A DNA stretch of 5,180 nucleotides from positions 1-5,180 of the forward strand of contig JAGDAL010000163.1 in NCBI GenBank assembly GCA_017959525.1. Direction: 5' to 3'. Positions 1-4,941 of the stretch are shown in pieces. Numbering within the stretch: position 1 is the stretch's first letter; each line of letters begins with the position of its first letter. Below the pieces are notes generated by a model that did not search any database, was not told the DNA's origin, and was given only the letters and a program-made list of their open reading frames with translations. A program made the translations under genes and the position numbers. This DNA comes from Lachnospiraceae bacterium. Lineage in GTDB: Bacteria > Bacillota > Clostridia > Lachnospirales > Lachnospiraceae.

Positions 1-909
1 AACAATATCGTTTGGGCGAAGAAGTTGGAGCAGGCCGGCTGCCATGTTATCTATGGATTGGTGGGCCTAAAAACCCATAGTAAGATTGCATTGGTTGTTC
101 GCCGGGAAGAAGACGGTATCAAGCGATACGTCCATCTTGGAACCGGTAATTACAACGATTCTACGGCTAAGACCTATACAGATTGCGGTATTTTCACCTG
201 CTCTGAGTTGATCGGTGAAGATGCAACCGCTGTATTTAACATGCTTTCCGGTTATTCCGAGCCGGCGGTTTGGAACAAGCTCATCGTGGCTCCGATTTGG
301 CTTCGCAAGAAGTTCTATCAGTTGATTGACCGGGAGATTAAGCATGCCAACGAAGGCAAAGAGGCCCGTATTGTCTGCAAGATGAACTCCCTTTGCGACC
401 AGAAGATGATTGCGAAGCTCTATGAAGCTTCTGCGGCAGGGGTGGAGATTTATCTGGTGGTACGTGGTATTTGTTGCCTGAAGACCGGAATACCGGGTGT
501 CAGCGACAATATTCATGTCAGCTCCATCGTCGGTAATTTCCTGGAACACAGCCGTATTTTCTATTTTTACAATGACGGTTTGGAAGATATCTATATGGGT
601 TCTGCGGATTGGATGCCGCGTAATCTGGACCGACGCGTTGAGATTATTTTCCCGGTGGAAGAAGATGCCATCAAGAGCCGGGTGAAGCATATTTTGGATG
701 TGGAGCTTTCGGATAATCTGAAGGCCTACCACTTAATGCCGGACGGAGATTATCATCGTCCGGACCGAAGAGGTCATCGTGCGGTTTCTTCCCAGCAACA
801 GTTCTGTGAAGAAGCGATGAAAAAAGATACATCAAATACGACACATTGGCAGGAGCGGAAGTTCATCCCGATCTGGGCCGTGTCGGAAGAAAGTGAAGAA
901 GAGAATTGA
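1..909 (+). CDS. ppk1: Polyphosphate kinase 1, C-terminal part (5' end outside window)
   Basis: PPK1 reversibly transfers the terminal phosphate of ATP to long-chain inorganic polyphosphate. The frame is open from base 1, so the gene starts upstream. The 302 residues present are the C-terminal two-fifths or so of a family that is usually about 700 residues. Both phospholipase-D-like catalytic halves are recognisable. GLKTHSK carries the autophosphorylated histidine (window residue 26, the E. coli His435 equivalent), and FLEHSRIFYF carries the second histidine (residue 183, the His592 equivalent). Their 157-residue spacing equals that in E. coli PPK. YMGSADWMPRNLDRRVEI is also typical of PPK1. 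The tail after about residue 240 is hydrophilic and ends in an acidic run (EESEEEN). The TGA stop overlaps the TTG start of the HAD gene, implying one transcript and coupled translation. Identity is firm; only the N-terminal domains are unseen. Confidence 0.96.
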   Translation, partial: NNIVWAKKLEQAGCHVIYGLVGLKTHSKIALVVRREEDGIKRYVHLGTGNYNDSTAKTYTDCGIFTCSELIGEDATAVFNMLSGYSEPAVWNKLIVAPIWLRKKFYQLIDREIKHANEGKEARIVCKMNSLCDQKMIAKLYEASAAGVEIYLVVRGICCLKTGIPGVSDNIHVSSIVGNFLEHSRIFYFYNDGLEDIYMGSADWMPRNLDRRVEIIFPVEEDAIKSRVKHILDVELSDNLKAYHLMPDGDYHRPDRRGHRAVSSQQQFCEEAMKKDTSNTTHWQERKFIPIWAVSEESEEEN

Positions 910-1721
910 AAAAATTGTTATTGACGGATTTGGACGACACCTTGCTTTGTACGGATAAGTCCATTTCCAAAGGAAATCGGGAAGCGATTGAAGAAATGTT
1001 AGCCGCCGGTCACTATTTTGCTATTTGTACCGGCAGATCTCTAACCGGTGGATTGAAGGTTGCCAAGCAGTTGGAGTTGAATCGCGAGAATTGCTACGTG
1101 ATTTGCTACCAGGGCAACATGATTTATGATTTGTACCATGACAAAGTGCTCTATGAGCATACCATGAACACTGCGGATGCCATCGACTTGATGGGCAAGC
1201 TTACGGCGGAAGGAATTTACAATCATACCTATCATTCCGGTGAGCTGTTGATTCCGAAGGAGACGGAAGAATTCCGCAAGTATCGCGGCATTTCCGGCGA
1301 TGCGTATCAGGTGTTTGATTCCTTGGAAGATTTAAAAGACAAGCAGTTGTATAAGGTCATCTCCATTGATTATGATGATCCAAGCCGTTTGCAGCGCTTC
1401 TGCGATGAAAACCGGGAATACCTGGATGCCAGATTCCATGCCTTTTTCTCCTCTCCATATTTCCTGGAGTTTATTGCCTTGGATTCCGGCAAGGGCATCG
1501 GCGGCCTGAAATTAGCAGAACTTCTTGGAGTAGACCGCTCCGATGTAATTGCCTGCGGTGACGAGCGTAACGACATCTCTATGATCGAAGCGGCAGGCCT
1601 TGGCGTATGCATGAGCAACGGCCACGAAGAGGTGAAAACCCATGCGGATTACATTACCAAACGTGATAACAATCACGATGGAATGAAGGAAGTTATTGAT
1701 TCTTTCATTTTGATGAAATAA
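906..1721 (+). CDS. Cof-type HAD-superfamily (IIB) phosphatase
   Basis: Haloacid dehalogenase-like hydrolase of 271 residues, the usual size for the Cof/YbjI/YwpJ group of cytoplasmic sugar-phosphate or nucleotide phosphatases. All four HAD motifs are visible. Motif I is DLDDT (nucleophile Asp8, acid/base Asp10), motif II is the Thr of ICTGR (Thr42), motif III is Lys196 in SGKGIGG, and motif IV is GDERND (Asp219, Asp223), which binds magnesium. The cap lies between motifs II and III, as in type IIB. The start is TTG, forming TTGA with the ppk1 stop. A later ATG would remove motif I, so a non-ATG start is needed. TTG at 915 is an alternative that would drop three residues. The RBS is weak (GAAGAAG-like purine run at 895-903), consistent with coupling to ppk1. 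The substrate cannot be told from sequence. The link to polyphosphate metabolism is inferred from position only. Confidence 0.92.
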   Translation: MKKLLLTDLDDTLLCTDKSISKGNREAIEEMLAAGHYFAICTGRSLTGGLKVAKQLELNRENCYVICYQGNMIYDLYHDKVLYEHTMNTADAIDLMGKLTAEGIYNHTYHSGELLIPKETEEFRKYRGISGDAYQVFDSLEDLKDKQLYKVISIDYDDPSRLQRFCDENREYLDARFHAFFSSPYFLEFIALDSGKGIGGLKLAELLGVDRSDVIACGDERNDISMIEAAGLGVCMSNGHEEVKTHADYITKRDNNHDGMKEVIDSFILMK

Positions 1722-1744
1722 CCACAATATGTTGTAGAAAATAC

Positions 1745-1773
1745 TTGCCAACAACCCCATATGGTGCTAATAT
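1745..1773 (+). promoter_or_regulatory. SigA-type promoter for the 64-residue protein gene
   Basis: A -35 box TTGCCA (1745-1750) is followed by a 17-nt spacer and a -10 box TAATAT (1768-1773). TG at 1765-1766 adds an extended -10. The predicted start is near 1780. No terminator is visible in the 23 nt between the HAD stop and this promoter, so upstream transcripts may also run into the small gene. Confidence 0.75.
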
Positions 1774-1780
1774 ACTTATA

Positions 1781-1798
1781 GGCACACACCCATGTGCC
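1781..1798 (+). other. Hairpin at the predicted 5' end of the small-gene mRNA
   Basis: GGCACA (1781-1786) and TGTGCC (1793-1798) are perfect inverted copies around a 6-nt loop. The stem begins at or within one or two bases of the start predicted from the promoter, so the transcript would have a base-paired 5' end. Known 5'-terminal stems in Firmicutes can slow 5'-dependent RNA decay; that role here is an inference. There is no T-tract after it, so it is not a terminator. Confidence 0.5.
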
Positions 1799-1823
1799 AA
1801 GGGAACCTGTTGAAATAGCAACC

Positions 1824-1830
1824 AAGGAGG
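1824..1830 (+). promoter_or_regulatory. Very strong ribosome binding site that sets the small-gene start
   Basis: AAGGAGG is a full Shine-Dalgarno match, 8 nt before ATG 1839. It rejects the longer in-frame reading that would begin at 1794, because that extension contains the RBS and starts inside the 5' hairpin. Confidence 0.85.
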
Positions 1831-1838
1831 TCGTTGCC

Positions 1839-2033
1839 ATGGAGAACTATTTTAAGGTTTCATCAACAAACCGTTCAAATTCTGAGTCCGATACCGGTAG
1901 TCAGCCTTCCTATCGTAGGAACGTTCTGCCTGTAGACGTGGATGAGTTTGGCACGGTCTTCAAAAACGCCTGTGATGAAGTAAAAGAAAAACAGGCAGCA
2001 CACACCATTTCGAGGGTTTTGACCCTAAACTAA
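1839..2033 (+). CDS. Small hydrophilic protein of unknown function (64 residues)
   Basis: I do not recognise this protein. It begins MENYFKVSSTN, then a Ser/Asn/Gly-rich stretch (residues 8-24) likely to be disordered. A more conserved-looking core follows (NVLPVDVDEFGTVFKNACDEV, about residues 28-48) and then a charged segment likely to be helical (to about residue 55). There is one cysteine (Cys45), no signal peptide, no membrane segment and no zinc-binding Cys/His set. It should therefore be cytosolic. Support for a real gene comes from its surroundings: a consensus-like promoter with extended -10, a perfect AAGGAGG RBS and a strong downstream terminator make it a complete single-gene unit. 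It sits between the ppk1/HAD pair and the infC operon with no evident functional link to either. A weak hairpin (2013-2026) lies over its last codons. Confidence 0.75.
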   Translation: MENYFKVSSTNRSNSESDTGSQPSYRRNVLPVDVDEFGTVFKNACDEVKEKQAAHTISRVLTLN

Positions 2034-2081
2034 GCATTGTTCCCCGCAATACTTAGAGCATCGTCGTTTATGTAACGATAG

Positions 2082-2119
2082 GAGAGGATCACATTTTTTG
2101 TGATTCTCTCTTGCTTTTT
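2082..2119 (+). terminator. Intrinsic terminator of the 64-residue protein gene
   Basis: Arms 2082-2093 and 2099-2110 form a 12-bp stem with one G-T wobble and a 5-nt T loop, followed by a T-rich tail interrupted by GC (TTGCTTTTT). It lies 48 nt after the stop codon and just before the infC promoter. A weaker 5-bp hairpin (TCGTT/AACGA, 2064-2078) lies directly upstream. Confidence 0.85.
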
Positions 2120-2131
2120 GGAAGAAAAGTG

Positions 2132-2160
2132 TTGACGCACGTGTGGGGCTGTGATATATT
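2132..2160 (+). promoter_or_regulatory. SigA-type promoter of the infC-rpmI-rplT operon
   Basis: A -35 box TTGACG (2132-2137), a 17-nt spacer and a -10 box TATATT (2155-2160) give a near-consensus promoter, as expected for a translation operon. Transcription should start at about 2167, leaving a leader of about 146 nt before infC. Confidence 0.85.
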
Positions 2161-2263
2161 ATTGACGTTGTAAAAAACAAGTAGAGTATCCACTCTCACC
2201 TAAGCGCAATCGGGCGACTTAGTGTTCAATTTTTACACAATATTCTTATTGTGTTCTTTGATT

Positions 2264-2291
2264 GTGGATAGTCTGCCTATCCACTTTTTTT
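2264..2291 (+). terminator. Leader attenuator (intrinsic terminator) upstream of infC
   Basis: GTGGATAG (2264-2271) pairs perfectly with CTATCCAC (2277-2284) around a 5-nt loop, followed by seven T residues (2285-2291). It ends only 21 nt before the infC start and lies inside the same transcript, so it must be conditional rather than a gene-end terminator. Confidence 0.9.
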
Positions 2292-2299
2292 ATGGTTAC

Positions 2300-2305
2300 G
2301 GAGGT
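2300..2305 (+). promoter_or_regulatory. Ribosome binding site that fixes the ATT start of infC
   Basis: GGAGGT lies 7 nt before ATT 2313. It argues against upstream in-frame TTG 2262 and ATG 2292, which would put the RBS or the terminator hairpin inside the coding region. Confidence 0.85.
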
Positions 2306-2312
2306 AAGAGCC

Positions 2313-2819
2313 ATTAGCGATTTAATGATTAATGAACAGATCAGAGATAAGGAAGTACGTTTGATCGGATCTGACGGTGAGCAGCTTGGAATTATGTCAG
2401 CAAAAGAGGCTATGAAGTTGGCTGAGGAGGCAGAACTTGACCTGGTTAAGATCGCTCCGAACGCAAAACCACCTGTTTGCAAGATTATCGATTACGGTAA
2501 GTATCGCTATGAGCTGGCCCGTAAAGAGAAGGAAGCTAAGAAGAAGCAGAAGATCGTTGAGGTGAAGGAGATTCGTCTGTCCCCGAACATCGAGGAGAAC
2601 GACTTGAACACCAAGATGAACAATGCCCGTAAGTTCCTTACCAAGGGTAACAAAGTGAAGATTACACTGCGTTTCCGTGGCCGTGAAATGGCACATATGC
2701 AGGCAAGCAAGCATATCTTAGATGATATCGCAACTGCACTTGCGGATGTGGCAGTAGTGGAAAAGCCTTCCAAAGTGGAAGGAAGAAGTATCAGCATGAT
2801 ACTGGCAGAGAAACGATAA
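2313..2819 (+). CDS. infC: Translation initiation factor IF-3
   Basis: IF3 binds the 30S subunit, prevents premature 50S joining and checks start codon and initiator tRNA pairing. The 168-residue product has the N-domain (about 1-70), with INEQIRDKEVRLIG, the invariant APNAKPPVCKI and the family signature KIIDYGKYRYE (57-67). A lysine-rich linker helix follows (about 68-82), then the C-domain, which begins VKEIRLSPNIEENDL and contains KVKITLRFRGREM. The start is taken as ATT (protein beginning MSDLMINEQ), as in B. subtilis and E. coli infC, where the rare AUU codon lets IF3 repress its own synthesis. ATG 2325 is a less likely alternative with poor RBS spacing. The gene is first in the operon, behind the L20-type attenuator, and rpmI follows after 18 nt. 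Confidence 0.97.
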   Translation: MSDLMINEQIRDKEVRLIGSDGEQLGIMSAKEAMKLAEEAELDLVKIAPNAKPPVCKIIDYGKYRYELARKEKEAKKKQKIVEVKEIRLSPNIEENDLNTKMNNARKFLTKGNKVKITLRFRGREMAHMQASKHILDDIATALADVAVVEKPSKVEGRSISMILAEKR

Positions 2820-2837
2820 GTTAGGAGGAATTAAATT

Positions 2838-3035
2838 ATGCCAAAGAGTAAGACTAAGAGAGCAGCTGCAAAGCGCTTTTCTGTAACAGGAACAGGTAAG
2901 TTAAAGAGAAGCAAGGCTTACAAGAGCCATATCCTTACTAAGAAGACCACCAAGAGAAAGAGAAACTTAAGAAAGCCGGCAATTACCGACGCAACAAATG
3001 TTAAGAACATGAAGAAAGTTTTACCTTACGCTTAA
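2838..3035 (+). CDS. rpmI: 50S ribosomal protein L35 (bL35)
   Basis: A 65-residue, highly basic protein of normal family length. It begins [13 protein letters not shown] and has the family core [18 protein letters not shown] followed by KRKRNLRK, ending in VLPYA. L35 is a component of the large subunit bound to 23S rRNA. An AGGAGG site (2823-2828) precedes the ATG by 9 nt. It lies between infC and rplT, the standard order, and shares their leader control. No oddities were seen. Confidence 0.98.
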   Translation: MPKSKTKRAAAKRFSVTGTGKLKRSKAYKSHILTKKTTKRKRNLRKPAITDATNVKNMKKVLPYA

Positions 3036-3064
3036 GGTGATTTAGAAGTTAGGAGGAATTTGAA

Positions 3065-3421
3065 ATGGCAAGAATTAAAGGCGGTTTAAACGCAAAGAAG
3101 AAGCATAATCGTGTATTAAAGTTAGCTAAGGGTTACAGAGGAGCACGTTCTAAGCAGTATCGTATTGCTAAGCAGTCTGTTATGCGTGCACTTACTTCCG
3201 CATACGCTGGACGTAAGCAGAAGAAGAGACAGTATCGTCAGTTGTGGATCGCTCGTATCAACGCTGCAGCTCGTTTGAACGGACTTTCTTACAGCAAGTT
3301 CATGTATGGTTTGAAGCTTGCTGGTGTTGAGATGAACCGTAAGATGTTAGCTGAGATGGCTGTAAATGATGCAGAAGGTTTTGCATCTCTTGCAGAGCTT
3401 GCTAAGAGCAAGGTTGCTTAA
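3065..3421 (+). CDS. rplT: 50S ribosomal protein L20 (bL20)
   Basis: A 118-residue protein, the usual length for L20, which is needed early in 50S assembly and binds 23S rRNA. It has the long basic N-terminal extension (about 1-58; [22 protein letters not shown], split here as [10 protein letters not shown] and [11 protein letters not shown]) and a globular C-terminal domain containing [20 protein letters not shown]. In Firmicutes L20 is also the repressor of this operon through the leader, and the leader structures upstream fit that. An AGGAGG site (3051-3056) lies 8 nt before the ATG. The gene is last in the operon and a strong terminator begins 20 nt after its stop. Confidence 0.98.
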   Translation: MARIKGGLNAKKKHNRVLKLAKGYRGARSKQYRIAKQSVMRALTSAYAGRKQKKRQYRQLWIARINAAARLNGLSYSKFMYGLKLAGVEMNRKMLAEMAVNDAEGFASLAELAKSKVA

Positions 3422-3440
3422 TTAAGAAGAATATTTAGAA

Positions 3441-3471
3441 GGCCGATGGAGTTTTCCGTCGGTCTTTTTTT
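3441..3471 (+). terminator. Intrinsic terminator of the infC-rpmI-rplT operon
   Basis: Arms 3441-3450 and 3455-3464 form a 10-bp stem with two G-T wobbles and a 4-nt loop, followed by seven T residues and a further T-rich run. AA just before the stem can pair with the first T residues to lengthen it. Confidence 0.92.
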
Positions 3472-3492
3472 CTTTATTTTACAGGGGTTTCG

Positions 3493-3521
3493 TTGTTTTT
3501 TACCATTGAAAATGCTAATAT
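3493..3521 (+). promoter_or_regulatory. SigA-type promoter for the HlyD-like gene
   Basis: TTGTTT (3493-3498), a 17-nt spacer and TAATAT (3516-3521) preceded by TGC form an extended -10 promoter. Start would be near 3528, giving a leader of about 25 nt before TTG 3553. The -10 region shares the ten bases TGCTAATATA with the promoter at 1765-1774. Confidence 0.65.
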
Positions 3522-3540
3522 ATATAAGGACTTTTTTATT

Positions 3541-3546
3541 GAGGAG
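3541..3546 (+). promoter_or_regulatory. Ribosome binding site that sets the TTG start of the HlyD-like gene
   Basis: GAGGAG lies 6 nt before TTG 3553. The alternative TTG at 3493 coincides with the -35 box and lacks a good RBS, so the shorter reading is preferred. Confidence 0.65.
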
Positions 3547-3552
3547 CAGATC

Positions 3553-3909
3553 TTGAAGAAGAATAATAATGTGGTTCGGTTTCATAGACCGTTTCAACTG
3601 AATATCGGTTCGGTGTTGTGTGTTATTATCTTCATCTACGTATTGTTTCATGTCTTTACCTATTTCACTACAGACAACATTACTATATACGAAGTGACCC
3701 AGGGTACCATCGTCTCTAATGATACCTACCAGGGACTTGCCATTCGCCAGGAAACCGTGGTTCCGACGGATCGGGACGGTTCCTTGTTCTATTATTGTAA
3801 GAACGGTAGCCGTGTAGGTGTAAAGAGCCGCATTTATTCGGTAGATACCGACGGAGCGTTGGTGAAGAAACTGACAGAAAAGGAAGGACAACCGGATTCC
3901 ATTTCCTAG
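3553..3909 (+). CDS. HlyD/efflux-adaptor-like membrane protein, N-terminal part ending at in-frame TAG
   Basis: This 118-residue reading frame is the first part of a longer protein. It has a short basic cytoplasmic head (MKKNNNVVRFHRPFQ), one hydrophobic membrane segment (about residues 18-38) and then an outside region. VYEVTQGTIVSNDTYQG followed by GSRVGVKSRIYSVD resembles the first half of the barrel-sandwich (lipoyl-like) domain of HlyD-family adaptor proteins. It then stops at TAG. The next frame continues in the same phase after only five sense codons (ENILS), so the two parts together make a 461-codon gene whose domain order matches full-length HlyD-like proteins in Lachnospiraceae as I remember them. 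Start TTG is supported by GAGGAG and by a promoter just upstream. Cys23 is within the membrane segment and lacks a proper lipobox. A stable, useful product from this piece alone is doubtful. Confidence 0.75.
   Translation: MKKNNNVVRFHRPFQLNIGSVLCVIIFIYVLFHVFTYFTTDNITIYEVTQGTIVSNDTYQGLAIRQETVVPTDRDGSLFYYCKNGSRVGVKSRIYSVDTDGALVKKLTEKEGQPDSIS
3907..3909 (+). other. In-frame TAG codon splitting the HlyD-like gene
   Basis: Reading straight through gives PDSIS-TAG-ENILSMRPDIS with no frame change and no other stop until 4936. All other complete genes in the window end in TAA or TGA; this is the only TAG. A single substitution (for example from CAG, AAG, GAG or TAT) would explain it. Confidence 0.85.
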
Positions 3910-3912
3910 GAG
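3908..3912 (+). promoter_or_regulatory. Possible reinitiation RBS overlapping the TAG stop
   Basis: AGGAG overlaps the TAG codon and lies 12 nt before ATG 3925. The spacing is longer than the 6-9 nt of the other genes here, so it would be a mediocre site, although a ribosome terminating at the TAG would be positioned close by. Confidence 0.35.
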
Positions 3913-3924
3913 AATATTTTATCC

Positions 3925-4938
3925 ATGCGTCCGGATATTTCGGCGTTTGTAGGAGATTATTCCGGCCTTCGTTTTTCCAAAGTATATACTTTCAAATCCA
4001 ATATTTCCGATTCCTTAATGCAGCTATATTCCCAGCAGATGACGGAATCCTATAGTGCTGATATTGAAGCGGCTTCCTCTGCAGAAGTGTTCTATACCTA
4101 CCATGCGCCGGTTCCGGGTACGGTGGTATTCTATACCGACGGATATGAGGATTTAACCTTGGATGCCTTTACTCCGGAGACCTTTCAGCCAAATCAATGG
4201 GCGGCGTTGAACCTGCGCTCCAGAGATACGGTAGCTGCCGGAGATGCAGCATATAAGCTGATTACCGGTGACAACTGGAACTTAGTCATTCCGATTGGGG
4301 ATGATATGGTAGAACAGTTAGGCGATTCTACCGCTGTGGAAGTGGAGTTTACCGAGGATGGCGCCGTTACCTGGGCGTCCTGTGAAGTTCGCGACATCGG
4401 TGGCAACCATTATCTGGTATTGTTTTTGGATGATTCCGTGGATCGTTATGCCCAGTCCCGTTATTTGTATGTGAAGCTATTATTAGCACAGCGTTCGGGT
4501 CTTAAGATTCCGAATTCTGCGATTGTAACGAAGAACTTTTTCGTTGTTCCGAAGGGCTATTTTATGTCCGGAAGTGATGATTCCGATTCTAAGGGTGTTC
4601 TGGTGGCTACGGACACCGGCAACCAGTTTATCGAGACCACCATTTACTATGAGACGGAAGATGCCTATTATATTGATTCGGAGGATGTTTCTTCCGGTGA
4701 TAAGCTAATAATGGCCAACTCCAACGATCGTTACACGGTGGGCAACGACATTGCCGAATTACAGGGCGTCTATAATGTGAACAAGGGTTATGCGGTATTT
4801 AAGCAGATTGAGATTCTCTATCAGAATGAAGATTATTGCGTCATTAATACCGGAACCCAGTATGGTGTTTCCTTATACGATCACATCGTATTGCAAGGAA
4901 ATTTGGTAAATGAAAACGATTTGATTTATGCGAGGTAA
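3925..4938 (+). CDS. HlyD/efflux-adaptor-like protein, C-terminal part (after in-frame TAG)
   Basis: This 337-residue frame is the direct in-phase continuation of the membrane-anchored part. By itself it has no signal peptide or membrane segment, so if made from ATG 3925 it would stay in the cytoplasm, which does not fit an adaptor role. The first about 50 residues look helical (RPDISAFVGDYSGLRF, then SDSLMQLYSQQMTESY), like the helical hairpin of HlyD proteins. YHAPVPGTVVFYTDGYEDL resembles the second half of the barrel-sandwich domain. The rest is beta-rich and ends KQIEILYQNEDYCVINTGTQYGVSLYDHIVLQGN, split here as KQIEILYQNEDYCVI and GVSLYDHIVLQGN. The frame has no further defect across about 1 kb, suggesting that the TAG is recent, erroneous or tolerated. 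The stop codon abuts the YggS gene (3-nt gap), implying co-transcription. The transport partner, if any, is not in the window. Confidence 0.75.
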   Translation: MRPDISAFVGDYSGLRFSKVYTFKSNISDSLMQLYSQQMTESYSADIEAASSAEVFYTYHAPVPGTVVFYTDGYEDLTLDAFTPETFQPNQWAALNLRSRDTVAAGDAAYKLITGDNWNLVIPIGDDMVEQLGDSTAVEVEFTEDGAVTWASCEVRDIGGNHYLVLFLDDSVDRYAQSRYLYVKLLLAQRSGLKIPNSAIVTKNFFVVPKGYFMSGSDDSDSKGVLVATDTGNQFIETTIYYETEDAYYIDSEDVSSGDKLIMANSNDRYTVGNDIAELQGVYNVNKGYAVFKQIEILYQNEDYCVINTGTQYGVSLYDHIVLQGNLVNENDLIYAR

Positions 4939-4941
4939 AAT

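Larger units (their letters stand above)
2167..2312 (+). promoter_or_regulatory. L20-type ribosomal protein leader (attenuator) of the infC operon
   Basis: In Firmicutes such as Bacillus subtilis, L20 binds the leader of infC-rpmI-rplT and causes premature termination. This leader has the needed parts. Hairpin A is AGAGT/ACTCT (2183-2196). Hairpin B has arms CTAAG/CTTAG (2200-2204, 2218-2222) with an inner CGC/GCG helix. Hairpin C is a perfect 8-bp stem (2235-2242 with 2247-2254, loop TTCT). A terminator follows at 2264-2291. Segment 2181-2193 can pair with 2264-2276 over 13 positions, with one G-G mismatch and one wobble. This would consume the 5' arm of the terminator and enclose B and C in a junction, forming an antiterminator. 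Hairpin A competes with it. The assignment of L20 as ligand comes from operon content and known family behaviour; I cannot confirm the binding site by alignment here. Confidence 0.8.

Noticed and set aside
67..732. Long antisense frame of 221 codons opposite ppk1
   Set aside because: It is a mirror of the strongly conserved ppk1 frame, has no RBS, and its translation resembles no family I know.
1725..1736. ACAA/TTGT inverted repeat as a terminator after the HAD gene
   Set aside because: The stem is only 4 bp and AT-rich, and no T-tract follows.
1794..1838. N-terminal extension of the 64-residue protein
   Set aside because: The extension begins inside the 5' hairpin and includes the AAGGAGG site itself; the start at 1839 is correctly spaced.
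2162..2190. Second TTGACG at 2162-2167 as another infC promoter
   Set aside because: No acceptable -10 box is found at 16-18 nt; the copy lies just downstream of the real -10 and seems to be chance.
3493..3552. Earlier TTG start for the HlyD-like gene, adding 20 residues
   Set aside because: TTG 3493 is the -35 box of a good promoter and has no suitable RBS. The extension would not be on the transcript.
3613..3621. Lipoprotein signal around Cys23 of the HlyD-like protein
   Set aside because: The residues before the cysteine (S-V-L-C) do not fit a lipobox, which needs a small residue at -1, and the cysteine lies early in the hydrophobic segment.
3418..3891. Minus-strand frame opposite the HlyD-like N-terminal part
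   Set aside because: It runs across the rplT terminator and the HlyD promoter, and lacks an RBS. The + strand frame has a membrane segment and family-like motifs.
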